Positions 51,223 through 59,578 of a stretch of DNA of 64,000 nt are shown piece after piece. The notes below the pieces were generated by a model. That model did not search any database, was not told the DNA's origin, and saw only the letters and a program-made list of their open reading frames with translations. Within the stretch, counting starts at the first letter, position 1. Every line of letters begins with the position of its first letter. The stretch spans positions 1-64,000 of the forward strand of contig JAGVBZ010000003.1 in NCBI GenBank assembly GCA_020059465.1, read 5' to 3'. The DNA comes from Brevinematales bacterium. Lineage in GTDB: Bacteria; Spirochaetota; Brevinematia; Brevinematales; GWF1-51-8. A program made the position numbers and the translations under genes.

Positions 51223-52533
51223 ATGGCACTCGACCTGTATACGCAAGTCATTCAGAACAAGCAAACGGAGAAACCTGTGTTCCATGAGGCGGGTCAGACA
51301 AAAAAGACCGATAACTGGAACGGACGCGAACCCGTCAAATCCGATGAAAAGGACCAACCCAAATTCGGCGAAGTCCTCGAGAAAGTGCAGAACGAAAAGA
51401 ACGGGAAATCTGCCGAAAAGCAGAACGAATCCGCGAAGAAAACCGAGCTCCGCGGAAAGGCTGAGGAATTACTGACTAAGATCGCCGCTATGAAAGACGA
51501 TCCGAACTCGATCCCGCCGGATGTGCTGGAAAAAATCAATGCGGTACTCAACCAGCTGATGGCGGCTCTGAGTCCCCGTCAGAACGCAAAGAGTATGCCT
51601 GCCGCCGCACAGAACTCCGAGGCGCAACCGGTAACAAATATTCTTGATATGGTGAAAAGCTTCCTCGAGCAGATCGATAATATGCTGGAATCGAAACCGG
51701 ACGCCCAGACCTTTGTTCAGACCCTCGCGTCTATGGAAAAAGAGATCGCCAAACTGCAGCCCCAGAGTATGAAGACCCCTTCTGAAAACTCTCCCGTTAA
51801 ACTCGAGATCGGCACTGAAAACAAAATCACCAACAACCCGGGGCCGGAAAAGGTGAAAGTGGTCGATAATCGCGAACGCGATGCACAGCCTGTAGAAAAG
51901 GCGGACGGCGCAAAACCCAAGGACTTTAAGGAACTGATGCCTAAAGATAAATCCCAGCCTGCGGTAAAGGATACGGACGCGAATAAGATCGCGCATACCC
52001 GTACCGAAAAAGACGCGGCCTCGCAGACCGCGAAAACCGGCGCGGAGACCCCTGTTGTTAAAATCGACCCGAAAATCGAAGCCGGCCCCGTAGCCCGCCA
52101 GTATAACACCTTCGCCAATCCGGTCACCCGGGCGAATATGGAATCCATCATGCAGGGTGTTGTCGGAAAAGCGGTGGTTGTGCTTCAGGACGGGCGGAGC
52201 GAGATGAAAATGAACCTCGTGCCCCCCGAACTCGGCAAGATGCGCCTGAGTTTTGAGCTCGAGCACGGCGAACTGGTCGGGAAAATAGTAGTATCCACGC
52301 AGGAAGCGAAGATGCTGTTCGACCAGAACCTCGGCAATCTCCAGCGCAACCTGCAGGAAGCCGGGGTGAATGTGGGATCGCTCGACGTCAGCCTCCAGCA
52401 GGGAGACGGCGGAAACCCCGAACAGGCTCAGCCCCAATACAACGCGGACGGCGAACTGATCGCGGAGGCGGCGGCCGATTTATTGTTCGAGCCTTTGTCG
52501 CTCTATGAATCGAGCCTCAATTTAATAGCATAG
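51223..52533 (+). CDS. fliK: Flagellar hook-length control protein FliK
   Basis: The start at 51223 follows GGAGG by 5 bases and gives 436 residues; the open frame extends 11 codons further from a TTG without a site. The N-terminal two thirds are Gln/Lys/Glu/Pro-rich and low in structure, as in a FliK ruler. The C-terminal Flg_hook domain (about 315-415) has VVVLQDGRSEMKMNLVPPEL, GKMRLSFELEHGEL and LQEAGVNVGSLDVSL. FliK measures the hook and switches export from hook to filament proteins. It leads the hook-stator operon, 14 bases before flgD. Confidence 0.92.
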   Translation: MALDLYTQVIQNKQTEKPVFHEAGQTKKTDNWNGREPVKSDEKDQPKFGEVLEKVQNEKNGKSAEKQNESAKKTELRGKAEELLTKIAAMKDDPNSIPPDVLEKINAVLNQLMAALSPRQNAKSMPAAAQNSEAQPVTNILDMVKSFLEQIDNMLESKPDAQTFVQTLASMEKEIAKLQPQSMKTPSENSPVKLEIGTENKITNNPGPEKVKVVDNRERDAQPVEKADGAKPKDFKELMPKDKSQPAVKDTDANKIAHTRTEKDAASQTAKTGAETPVVKIDPKIEAGPVARQYNTFANPVTRANMESIMQGVVGKAVVVLQDGRSEMKMNLVPPELGKMRLSFELEHGELVGKIVVSTQEAKMLFDQNLGNLQRNLQEAGVNVGSLDVSLQQGDGGNPEQAQPQYNADGELIAEAAADLLFEPLSLYESSLNLIA

Positions 52534-52547
52534 AATAGGAGGAATCC

Positions 52548-53135
52548 ATGTCAATAAGCATCGAGATGAGCAAAGCGGAACTGAATCAGGTGAATCAGAA
52601 AGTCAACGATTTCAACACCAAGCTTAAAGCGACCCAAGAAATTGTGAGTAAATCCGAACTGGGTGAAGCGGACTTCCTGAAGATTCTGATAACTCAGCTA
52701 AAAACACAGGACCCGACCAAGCCTATGGACGATAAGCAGTTTATCGGGCAGATGACGCAGTTCACATCGCTCAAGCAGATGAACCGCCTGACCGAGAACA
52801 TGGTCAAATTCACAGAGGGCTTTACGTTCACCAAAGCGGTCGCGTTAGTCAATAAAGAAATTTCGTGGATCGACACATTGGGTGCGCTCCAGACCGGTAC
52901 TGTTGACAGTATAAAAGTTAAAGCCGGACAGACCTATCTCAATGTCGGCGGAAATCAGGTTACGATGGAACAGGTCACCGAAGTACGTATGCCCGGCGAG
53001 GCTCCGTTAGCGGCAGACCAGAAACCGGCTCAACCGGTTATCATAAATGAAAAGATACAGGGCGATAGTCTAGTATCGGAGGGGAATTCGCAGAGCGGCG
53101 CGGGGTTGGAAAATCAGCCCGGCGACCAGCAATAA
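52548..53135 (+). CDS. flgD: Flagellar hook-capping protein FlgD
   Basis: The 195-residue protein has the FlgD entry LGEADFLKILITQLKTQDPT and PMDDKQFIGQMTQFTSLKQM (about 38-85). This is the region exported first and required for hook assembly. The following part has the VNKEISWID and VKAGQTYLNVGGNQV strands of the Tudor/Ig module. The C-terminus is short compared with enterobacterial FlgD (about 230) and ends in a flexible acidic tail. AATAGGAGGAATCC precedes the start. FlgD caps the growing hook and guides FlgE polymerisation. Confidence 0.95.
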   Translation: MSISIEMSKAELNQVNQKVNDFNTKLKATQEIVSKSELGEADFLKILITQLKTQDPTKPMDDKQFIGQMTQFTSLKQMNRLTENMVKFTEGFTFTKAVALVNKEISWIDTLGALQTGTVDSIKVKAGQTYLNVGGNQVTMEQVTEVRMPGEAPLAADQKPAQPVIINEKIQGDSLVSEGNSQSGAGLENQPGDQQ

Positions 53136-53153
53136 TTAACAGGAGATGAGACT

Positions 53154-54518
53154 ATGATGAGATCATTGTATTCCGCTGTTTCCGGTTTACAGAACCATCA
53201 GACTAAGATGGACGTATTGGGCAACAACGTAGCGAACGTCAATACCGCTGGTTTTAAAACCGGACGCGTAACCTTCCAGGATATCCTGTCGCAAACCATT
53301 ACCGGAGCTGCGAAACCAACCGACGATAGAGGGGGTCTGAACCCCAAACAGGTCGGGCTGGGGATGAGCATCGCCAGTATCGATACGCTGATGCGTCAGG
53401 GCAGTGTTCAGACTACCGGTAAAAACACGGACCTTGCCATACAGGGCGAAGGGTTTTTCGTGATGAAGAAAGGCGACCTGACCTTTTACACCCGCGCGGG
53501 AAACTTCCTGCTCGATAAGGACGGGGGACTTGTGAACCCGAGCGGATTGAAGGTGCAGGGGTGGAAATCGCAGGAACTCGAAAACGGGGAAATCTATACC
53601 AACACTAACGGTCCTATGGAAGATGTAATCATCCCGATACAGGGCAAGCTCGAGGCAAAGGAGACTCAGATAGTCAAGTTCATGTCCAACCTGAACGCAA
53701 ATATCCCGGTTCTCGCGGAGAACGCCACACCGAGTGAAATGCTGACCCAGACATGGGACGCCCCGATCGACATCTACGACCGTTACGGCAATTCCAAGCA
53801 GATGGTGGTCACGTTCCATAAAACCGATCTCAATCAGTGGCAGGCCGCTGTCAAAATTGCCGGGATCGCCGAACAGGATATCAAAGTAAGTATCGGCGCG
53901 CCGAAGATCGACACCAATAATACGTTCAATATCCAGTTCAATACCAACGGAACGATCCAGTCCGTAATCGAAGCGGCAGGCGCTAATCCGCAGACCGATG
54001 CGGAGGGCGAACTGAATGTCAATATCACCTATAATTTACCCGACGGCACCCAGCACTCTTACAACATGCTTCTGGGTACTTCCGGACAGGTGGCCGATTC
54101 GATCACACAGTTCAGCGCTAAATCATCCACAAGAGCGTATTACCAGAACGGTAACACGATGGGATACCTGAGCGCCTTTAAGATCGATGATTCCGGTACG
54201 ATTACCGGGGTGTACGATAACGGTGTAAATAAGGAACTCGGTAAGATTGCGGTCGCAACATTTGTCAACCCGATGGGTCTCGAAAAAGCCGGCAATAACA
54301 TGTTCGTCGAGACCAATAACTCCGGATACGCGAACGCCGGACAGGCGGGCACTATGGACCGCGGTATCATGATCGCCGGCGCGCTCGAAATGAGTAACGT
54401 CGATTTGTCCGAAACATTCGTAGACATGATAGTCACCGAACGCGGATTCCAGGCAAACTCGCGTGTAGTGACAACAAGCGACGATATGCTGAGAGAGATA
54501 CTGAGTTTGAAGAGATAA
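53154..54518 (+). CDS. flgE: Flagellar hook protein FlgE
   Basis: The 454-residue rod/hook protein has the N-terminal heptad region RSLYSAVSGLQNHQTKMDVL and GNNVANVNTAGFKTGRVTF, with the matching C-terminal helix (VDLSETFVDMIVTERGFQAN, VVTTSDDMLREILSLK). The central domains (about 90-400) form the hook surface. Length is close to spirochaetal FlgE (about 460). It starts 18 bases after flgD. A cluster of three small hairpins lies after its stop, before flbD. Confidence 0.97.
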   Translation: MMRSLYSAVSGLQNHQTKMDVLGNNVANVNTAGFKTGRVTFQDILSQTITGAAKPTDDRGGLNPKQVGLGMSIASIDTLMRQGSVQTTGKNTDLAIQGEGFFVMKKGDLTFYTRAGNFLLDKDGGLVNPSGLKVQGWKSQELENGEIYTNTNGPMEDVIIPIQGKLEAKETQIVKFMSNLNANIPVLAENATPSEMLTQTWDAPIDIYDRYGNSKQMVVTFHKTDLNQWQAAVKIAGIAEQDIKVSIGAPKIDTNNTFNIQFNTNGTIQSVIEAAGANPQTDAEGELNVNITYNLPDGTQHSYNMLLGTSGQVADSITQFSAKSSTRAYYQNGNTMGYLSAFKIDDSGTITGVYDNGVNKELGKIAVATFVNPMGLEKAGNNMFVETNNSGYANAGQAGTMDRGIMIAGALEMSNVDLSETFVDMIVTERGFQANSRVVTTSDDMLREILSLKR

Positions 54519-54546
54519 TGATATAGGAAGAGGAATGTTATTATAA

Positions 54547-54633
54547 TTCCTCGGCTACGCTCGGAATGACGAATTGTCATGCTGAGCCTGCCGAAGCATG
54601 AGCGCTTGTCCCGCTTTTGCGGGATGCCGGAGA
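54547..54633. repeat. Dispersed repeat hairpins inside the flagellar operon
   Basis: Three hairpins lie in a row: ATTCC/GGAAT (about 54546-54567), CATGCT/AGCATG (54578-54583 with 54595-54600) around GAGCCTGCCGA, and CCCGC-TTTT-GCGGG (54610-54623). The latter two match phrases near 42320-42440. They separate flgE from flbD by 141 bases. Confidence 0.7.
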
Positions 54634-54659
54634 TTTTGGTAATGTTATAGGAGCCACGA

Positions 54660-54869
54660 ATGATCGACCTAACCCGTTTAAACGATACTCATATCTCGAT
54701 CAACCCTTTTATGATAGAGATGATGGAGCAGACGCCCGATACGGTCATTATGTTCAATTCCGGGCGGAAGATAGTAGTCAAGGAGAAGGTCGAAATGATT
54801 CAGCTTCAGGTTCAGAAATACTTTTCGCAAGCGATAGCGGAAGGGATAAAAAACGCGAAGAAGGAATAG
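54660..54869 (+). CDS. flbD: Flagellar protein FlbD
   Basis: The 69-residue protein matches FlbD of spirochaetes and Firmicutes: it starts MIDLTRLNDTHISINPF, continues with IEMMEQTPDTVIMFNSGRK and ends in VQKYFSQAI. Its role is not well established, but it is almost always encoded between the hook and stator genes, as here. GGAG precedes the start. It is 3 bases before motA. Confidence 0.92.
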   Translation: MIDLTRLNDTHISINPFMIEMMEQTPDTVIMFNSGRKIVVKEKVEMIQLQVQKYFSQAIAEGIKNAKKE

Positions 54870-54872
54870 GAT

Positions 54873-55643
54873 ATGGAAAAAGGGACAGTATTCGGTGCAA
54901 TCGGGGGTATGATACTCCTCATAGCTGGAATGTGGGTCGGTTCAGGCGATCTGACAATATACGGAGATATTTCATCCGTATTCATCACATTCGGGGGATC
55001 TATCGGTTCGCTCTTAGTCAGTACGCCGTGGAAGCATATCGGAAATATGACGAAGTTATTCCAGATGGTGTTTAAAGAAAAAACCGTAGACCCGTCGGCG
55101 ACCATCGAGACCTTGGTCACATTCGCGGAAAAAGCCCGTAAAGAAGGCGTACTGTCCCTCGAAGAAGACGTTGAGGAAATCCCGGATATCTTCCTTCGCC
55201 GCGCAATTCAGCTTGTTGTTGACGGTACCGATCCGGAAATCGTAAAACGTATCATGTATAATGAGATAGACCAGATGGAAGGGAGACACGCGGAAGGAAA
55301 GAAAATCTTCGACGACTGGGGTTATATGCTCCCCGCGTTCGGAATGATCGGTACACTAATCGGACTGATCGCCATGCTGCGTAATCTCGACGATAAGGCG
55401 TCCATCGGTAAAAACATGGGTATCGCCCTCATCACGACATTGTACGGAGCTATCGCCGCCAACCTGTTCGCCATACCGATCTCCTACAAACTCCAGTACT
55501 ATAACGGGATGGATGTGCTGATGAAGGAAATAATAGTCGAAGGGGTTCTTTCCATTCAGGCCGGCGACAACCCGGCGATCCTTCGTGAAAAGCTGAATTC
55601 GTTCATGGCGGTATCGCAGAGAACACAGCAAGTCAAGGATTAA
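54873..55643 (+). CDS. motA: Flagellar motor stator protein MotA
   Basis: The 256-residue membrane protein forms the proton- or sodium-conducting stator with MotB and generates torque. Four membrane helices are apparent (about 5-22, 30-47, 145-170 and 180-205). The cytoplasmic loop has the charged segment near 80-130, and the conserved PAFGMIGTLIGLIAML and GIALITTLYGAIAANLF helices are clear. Only one motA is present, although two motB genes follow. Confidence 0.96.
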   Translation: MEKGTVFGAIGGMILLIAGMWVGSGDLTIYGDISSVFITFGGSIGSLLVSTPWKHIGNMTKLFQMVFKEKTVDPSATIETLVTFAEKARKEGVLSLEEDVEEIPDIFLRRAIQLVVDGTDPEIVKRIMYNEIDQMEGRHAEGKKIFDDWGYMLPAFGMIGTLIGLIAMLRNLDDKASIGKNMGIALITTLYGAIAANLFAIPISYKLQYYNGMDVLMKEIIVEGVLSIQAGDNPAILREKLNSFMAVSQRTQQVKD

Positions 55644-55646
55644 ACA

Positions 55647-56390
55647 ATGACTGATGAAGGAAGAGCGAAAAAATGTCCCGTCCCCGGAGCAAGTACTCCG
55701 GCATGGATGACCACATTCGGGGACATGAATAGCCTCCTCTTGACATTCTTTATCGCTATGCTTACTACCGCCGAGATCGACGGGCGGCAATTACGCCTGA
55801 TCCTTTCCGCGTTCGAAGGGACGTTCGGGATGATGGACGGCGGTATGACGCTCTCGCAGGGAGACCTTGCGGAAATGGGACAGAATATCGAAAACCTCCC
55901 TTCGCCCGATGTCGGAAGTCAGCTTTCCAAAGCGATCAAGCAGATCGCCGAGATCCTCGAACCGGAGATTAAGTCGAAAAAGGTACGTCTTGAGAAAGTA
56001 GTTAACGGATATAAAATCACGCTGGTCGGAGATGTTTACTTTAAGCCGGGGAGCGCGGAAATAGAGTACGACGAGGGAAAAAAGATCCTCGCCCAGTTAG
56101 GGCTTGCGCTGACAAAACTTCCCGCGCAGGGTTTTAAAGTTGAAGTCGTCGGGCATACTGATAATAAAGCAGTTCCCGCCGATGCGTCTATACCTGCCAA
56201 ATACGCCAGCGCATGGGAACTGTCCACCGCCCGGGCGTGTACTGTGGTAAAAATATTTCAGTTCGCGGGAGTTAACCCGATGCTGGTAACTGCGGTAGGG
56301 CGCGGCGAACAGGAACCGTTAACCCCCAACGATACACCCGAAGGCCGGGCGTATAACCGCAGGGTCGATATATATATTACGGAAGAGTAA
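55647..56390 (+). CDS. motB: Stator protein MotB, first copy
   Basis: The 247-residue protein has a short cytoplasmic N-terminus with PVPGASTPAWMTTFGDMNSL and one membrane helix (about 28-46). The ion-carrying aspartate is in FGDMNSLLLTFF at residue 26. The OmpA-like peptidoglycan-binding domain (about 110-245) has VGHTDNKAVPADA, WELSTARACTVVKIF and NRRVDIYI. It lies 3 bases after motA, so translation is coupled. The plug region follows the membrane helix. Confidence 0.95.
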   Translation: MTDEGRAKKCPVPGASTPAWMTTFGDMNSLLLTFFIAMLTTAEIDGRQLRLILSAFEGTFGMMDGGMTLSQGDLAEMGQNIENLPSPDVGSQLSKAIKQIAEILEPEIKSKKVRLEKVVNGYKITLVGDVYFKPGSAEIEYDEGKKILAQLGLALTKLPAQGFKVEVVGHTDNKAVPADASIPAKYASAWELSTARACTVVKIFQFAGVNPMLVTAVGRGEQEPLTPNDTPEGRAYNRRVDIYITEE

Positions 56391-56399
56391 GAGGAAGGA

Positions 56400-57149
56400 A
56401 TGGCCGACAGGAATAAAAAATGTCCGGTGCCGGGCGCGAGTACTCCGGCATGGATGACCACCTTCGGAGACATGAACAGTCTTCTATTAACATTTTTTAT
56501 CGCGATGCTCACCTCGGCTGAGATCGAGGGGCGCGAGCTTCGCCTTATTCTATCCGCGTTTGAAGGCCAGATGGGTTTCCTCGAGGGAGGCTCCACTCTC
56601 GCGCCCGGAACAATCCCGGAGATGGGCTTTTCAATAGAATCATTACCTTCCCGGGATAAGGCTGATAAACTCGCCAAAGCGGTTAAAGAAATAAACATGC
56701 TTCTGAAACCCGAGATGAAGGATAAGAAAGTAACGATAGTGGAGACAAAGAAGGGACTGAAGCTTTCCATATCGAGCGACGTCCTGTTCGGGCCGGGAAG
56801 CGCCGCGATCGACTACGACGAGGGGCGCGAAATCCTGCGAAAAATCGCCGAAATGATTAAGGAAATAACCGAGAAGGGGTTTAAAATCGAAGTGATCGGG
56901 CATACCGATAATACGACTATCCCGCCCGAATCCACGCTCTACGCAAAATTTCCCAGCAACTGGGAGCTTTCCACCGCGCGGGCGTGCTCGGTAGTCAGTT
57001 ACTTCATCGATTTCGGGCTTGATCCATCCCTGATGTACGCCGAGGGAAAAGCGGAATACGAAAATCTTTTCCCCAACGATACCGCGGAAGGGCGTATGTA
57101 CAACCGCCGCATCGATATCTATATCACTCTCGAAAACCTGAAGAATTAA
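56400..57149 (+). CDS. motB: Stator protein MotB, second copy
   Basis: The 249-residue paralogue shares the N-terminus almost word for word with the first copy (CPVPGASTPAWMTTFGDMNS) and keeps the channel aspartate. The OmpA-like domain (about 110-245) has VIGHTDNTTIPPES and NRRIDIYI but differs in many positions. It starts 9 bases after the first copy behind GAGGAAGG. Either both pair with the one MotA as alternative stators, or the second has a distinct role. The operon ends here without fliL or fliM, and the stop overlaps that of the convergent MNT gene. Confidence 0.93.
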   Translation: MADRNKKCPVPGASTPAWMTTFGDMNSLLLTFFIAMLTSAEIEGRELRLILSAFEGQMGFLEGGSTLAPGTIPEMGFSIESLPSRDKADKLAKAVKEINMLLKPEMKDKKVTIVETKKGLKLSISSDVLFGPGSAAIDYDEGREILRKIAEMIKEITEKGFKIEVIGHTDNTTIPPESTLYAKFPSNWELSTARACSVVSYFIDFGLDPSLMYAEGKAEYENLFPNDTAEGRMYNRRIDIYITLENLKN

Positions 57150-57447
57150 TCTACTTTTAGAACTAATTCATTCTTTTCAGAAATTATTTTTTTAAATTCA
57201 GGCGACGCCTTAGAATACTCTACTATATCCACCCGGAAGGGCAAATCCGATTCCTCGAATTCTTCCTTTAATAATGTATAAACCCTGAAATCGATACCTT
57301 TGTCGCCCATTATAACCAGGTCTAAATCGGAATAATCCTTCGCATTCCCGATATCCTCGATCCAAAGGCGCGTATTTCGCTATTCGGAATATACTTTTGC
57401 AGAATCTCACGGACTTTTTCGATAGCGGTCTCAGAAATATCAATCAT
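57146..57447 (-). pseudogene. Frameshifted minimal nucleotidyltransferase (MNT antitoxin-like)
   Basis: From the ATG at 57447 the frame reads MIDISETAIEKV...SEIRAFGSRIS and then runs into a stop. In another frame the sequence continues GNAKDYSDLDLVIMGDKG and ends ELVLKVD, stop at 57146. Together these form a complete MNT domain (GSR followed by DxD, the catalytic pair). The two halves are separated by what looks like a one-base deletion between the codons for ISG and GNAK, near 57350. MNT proteins pair with HEPN or HI0074-type proteins and AMPylate the toxin to neutralise it. It overlaps the HEPN gene by 8 bases. A sequencing error is possible. Confidence 0.75.
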
Positions 57448-57859
57448 TTTTCGCCTCAATCGTTGAATAAAACTTTCTCGCATCGATAATAAAATCCAGC
57501 GCGATATGATATACTTCGTTCGCCATTTCTTCGTTATAGGTATGACTGATGCTGTTTCGCGCCTCATGATAGATCATCCAGTTTTCGATACTCTCTATTA
57601 ATTGGGATTCCCTCGCAAAACGAAACAATTCACGGCGGCTGATGCCTTCGATATAAGCCCTGCCTATATTCTTTTCCAACCATCGTCTCATCATCTTCCA
57701 GCACAGTTCATAGGTGAACTCGAAATTCTGGATTACCCCCGAGCGAAGGCCCTTTCGCGTAATTTCATCCATTCCGCTCATAAACTTATCATCGGTAACT
57801 TTCCCGGCAGGCCCTTCAATCGAATCTATTGCGCGTTTTAATCCGCTAAAATCCAGCAT
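57440..57859 (-). CDS. HI0074-family HEPN protein (nucleotidyltransferase partner, HepT-like)
   Basis: The 139-residue helical protein belongs to the HI0074 family, recognised by SGVIQNFEFTYELCWKMMRR, EGISRRELFRFA and WMIYHEARNSISHTYNEE. The Rx4H motif (R101 to H106) with Y108 matches the HEPN RNase active site and the tyrosine that MNT partners AMPylate. In HepT/MntA pairs the HEPN protein is the toxin. HI0074 was earlier described as a substrate-binding subunit. The gene precedes and overlaps the frameshifted MNT gene, as in type VII toxin-antitoxin pairs. Confidence 0.85.
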   Translation of the reverse strand: MLDFSGLKRAIDSIEGPAGKVTDDKFMSGMDEITRKGLRSGVIQNFEFTYELCWKMMRRWLEKNIGRAYIEGISRRELFRFARESQLIESIENWMIYHEARNSISHTYNEEMANEVYHIALDFIIDARKFYSTIEAKND

Positions 57860-57936
57860 TTTTCCCCGAATTTCTTTATTTATTTAGTATAACGGATACG
57901 ACTGAAAAGTCAAAAGGAATCTGTCGCTGAATCCGA

Positions 57937-58536
57937 TTAAACCAGCACTATTCTATTTACTGTAACCGTCCTATCGCCGATTTCCGCGAACGCATTGATA
58001 AAATGCACCCGAACAAACAAACCGAGATCGTCCGGGGTAATCCTGCCCTCGGCGATAATACCTTTATCGAGCAGCCGCGCGCGCATAGTCCCGCGTAACA
58101 GCGGAGTATCCGGGGTTATCAGGCGCTTCCCGTCGTCGAGAACTATATTCGCCGACGACGCGTCGGTCAGGAATCCGCCGCGGACGATAATAATCTCGTC
58201 GCAGTCCCCCCTGACCGCAAACAGACGGTCGAGATGCGCGCGGTCTTCGTATTTATAGGTATAATCGACATTATCGTCGAAAACCAGCCGTACGGAGTTC
58301 GAGGGCTTCATCCGGTAGTGATGGAATTCCACCGCCTCGATTTCCGAACGGTACAGCAGGCGGCATTTCACAATACCCGCGCGGTATTCCTCCGGGATAT
58401 CGAGCGTACCGAGCGGGTCGATATCTCCCCGCGCGCCGAACAGTTCGCGTCTCGAACGGTTCATCCGATCAAGATGATATTCCCCGTTCAGCACTGCTCC
58501 GTTGGACAACCGAACCGATTCCACTAAACGGCACAT
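57937..58536 (-). CDS. pabC: Aminotransferase class IV protein (PabC-like)
   Basis: The 199-residue PLP protein is shorter than aminodeoxychorismate lyase (about 270) but matches the short class-IV form next to pabB. The pattern CRLVESVRLSNG, HLDRMNRSRRELF, YRSEIEAVEFHHY, EIIIVRGGFLTDASSANIVL and PLLRGTMRARLL is recognisable. The catalytic lysine typical of the fold is not certain from sight. It overlaps the end of pabB by 68 bases, a large but plausible overlap. The product is likely 4-aminobenzoate for folate. Confidence 0.8.
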   Translation of the reverse strand: MCRLVESVRLSNGAVLNGEYHLDRMNRSRRELFGARGDIDPLGTLDIPEEYRAGIVKCRLLYRSEIEAVEFHHYRMKPSNSVRLVFDDNVDYTYKYEDRAHLDRLFAVRGDCDEIIIVRGGFLTDASSANIVLDDGKRLITPDTPLLRGTMRARLLDKGIIAEGRITPDDLGLFVRVHFINAFAEIGDRTVTVNRIVLV

Positions 58537-59479
58537 AGACCTTCTCCGTCATTTCTCTGTATTCCGCTTCGGGTAAACTGTAGATCGTTACGCCCCCGCC
58601 GCTTTTAAATATCATTTTGTCCCCGTCCCGTTCGATAAACCGGATCATTACCGCGCTGTCGAGGTTCCTGCCGTCGAATATCCCGAACACACCCGTGTAA
58701 TACCCGCGTTCGTATCCCTCCGCGCGCTTAATGATCTCCACAGTTTTCGGCTTCGGCGCGCCGGTCACCGACCCGGCGGGCAGCAGTGCACGGAGGATAT
58801 CGCCGATTCGTCTGCAATAACCGCCGCCCAGCGTCCCGGCGATCTCGGTGCTCACCTGGAGTATGACCTTATCCCCGGCGTGCACCTCGCCGATATAACG
58901 GTACCGTTCGACACGGACATCCGACGCGACCCGGCTCAGGTCGTTCCGGATCAGGTCGACTATCGTAATATGCTCTGCGGCCTCTTTCTCGTCGTTCAGT
59001 ATCGTGTTCCGCGCGTCGGGTAAACTCCTGTCGATCGTGCCCTTCATCGGGAAAGACCGGATAATCCCATTCTCTATCCGTACGAAACATTCGGGCGAGA
59101 ATACGGTGAAACGGTCATCAAAGAGAAGCCTGTACGGCGCTTTCGCGTGGCGGAATATTTCCGCGAGAGTGAGGTTTGTTTCGACTTCGGTGGGGAACGT
59201 CAGATTCAGCAGGAACGTATTCCCCGCGCGCATCTCGCTCTGTACCATATCGAACGCCGCGCGGTAACGCTCATAGCTCACGGGACGTCTGCTGAAAGCA
59301 TACGCGGGGGGTTCGCCGGATAATTCCGGTTTATAATTGCACCGTCCGTTCACGGAATAAAGGATCCTACCGGGGTCGACATCATCGAGCGGGATGACTA
59401 TGGGTCTCAGACAGTCGAAGTCGACGATAAACAGGAAGGGTATCCCGTCCGCGCCGAGACGGTTCATAGTATCGAACAT
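58469..59479 (-). CDS. pabB: Aminodeoxychorismate synthase component I (PabB-like)
   Basis: The start at 59479 follows GAGG by 6 bases and gives 336 residues. The chorismate-binding core has FPMKGTIDRSLPD (PIKGT type, whose lysine forms the covalent intermediate in PabB rather than the alanine of TrpE). IVDLIRNDLSRVA and GSVTGAPKPKTVEIIKRAEG are also present. The N-terminal part is shorter than in full PabB (about 450). The last 20 residues overlap pabC. A glutamine amidotransferase subunit (PabA) is not seen. This is a compact PabB-PabC arrangement for 4-aminobenzoate synthesis. Confidence 0.92.
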   Translation of the reverse strand: MFDTMNRLGADGIPFLFIVDFDCLRPIVIPLDDVDPGRILYSVNGRCNYKPELSGEPPAYAFSRRPVSYERYRAAFDMVQSEMRAGNTFLLNLTFPTEVETNLTLAEIFRHAKAPYRLLFDDRFTVFSPECFVRIENGIIRSFPMKGTIDRSLPDARNTILNDEKEAAEHITIVDLIRNDLSRVASDVRVERYRYIGEVHAGDKVILQVSTEIAGTLGGGYCRRIGDILRALLPAGSVTGAPKPKTVEIIKRAEGYERGYYTGVFGIFDGRNLDSAVMIRFIERDGDKMIFKSGGGVTIYSLPEAEYREMTEKVYVPFSGIGSVVQRSSAERGISS

Positions 59480-59578
59480 ACCGCACCTCATTCAGGGAAA
59501 ATGATAACGGTACAAGGTTTTTTTTGCAAGTTCAGCAGGATAGGAAAATATGTTACTTTTCGTGCAGGTATTGCGTTG

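Noticed and set aside
54617-55075. 152-codon plus-strand ORF across flbD and motA
   Set aside because: It is an out-of-frame shadow of flbD and motA, both of which have clear family patterns.
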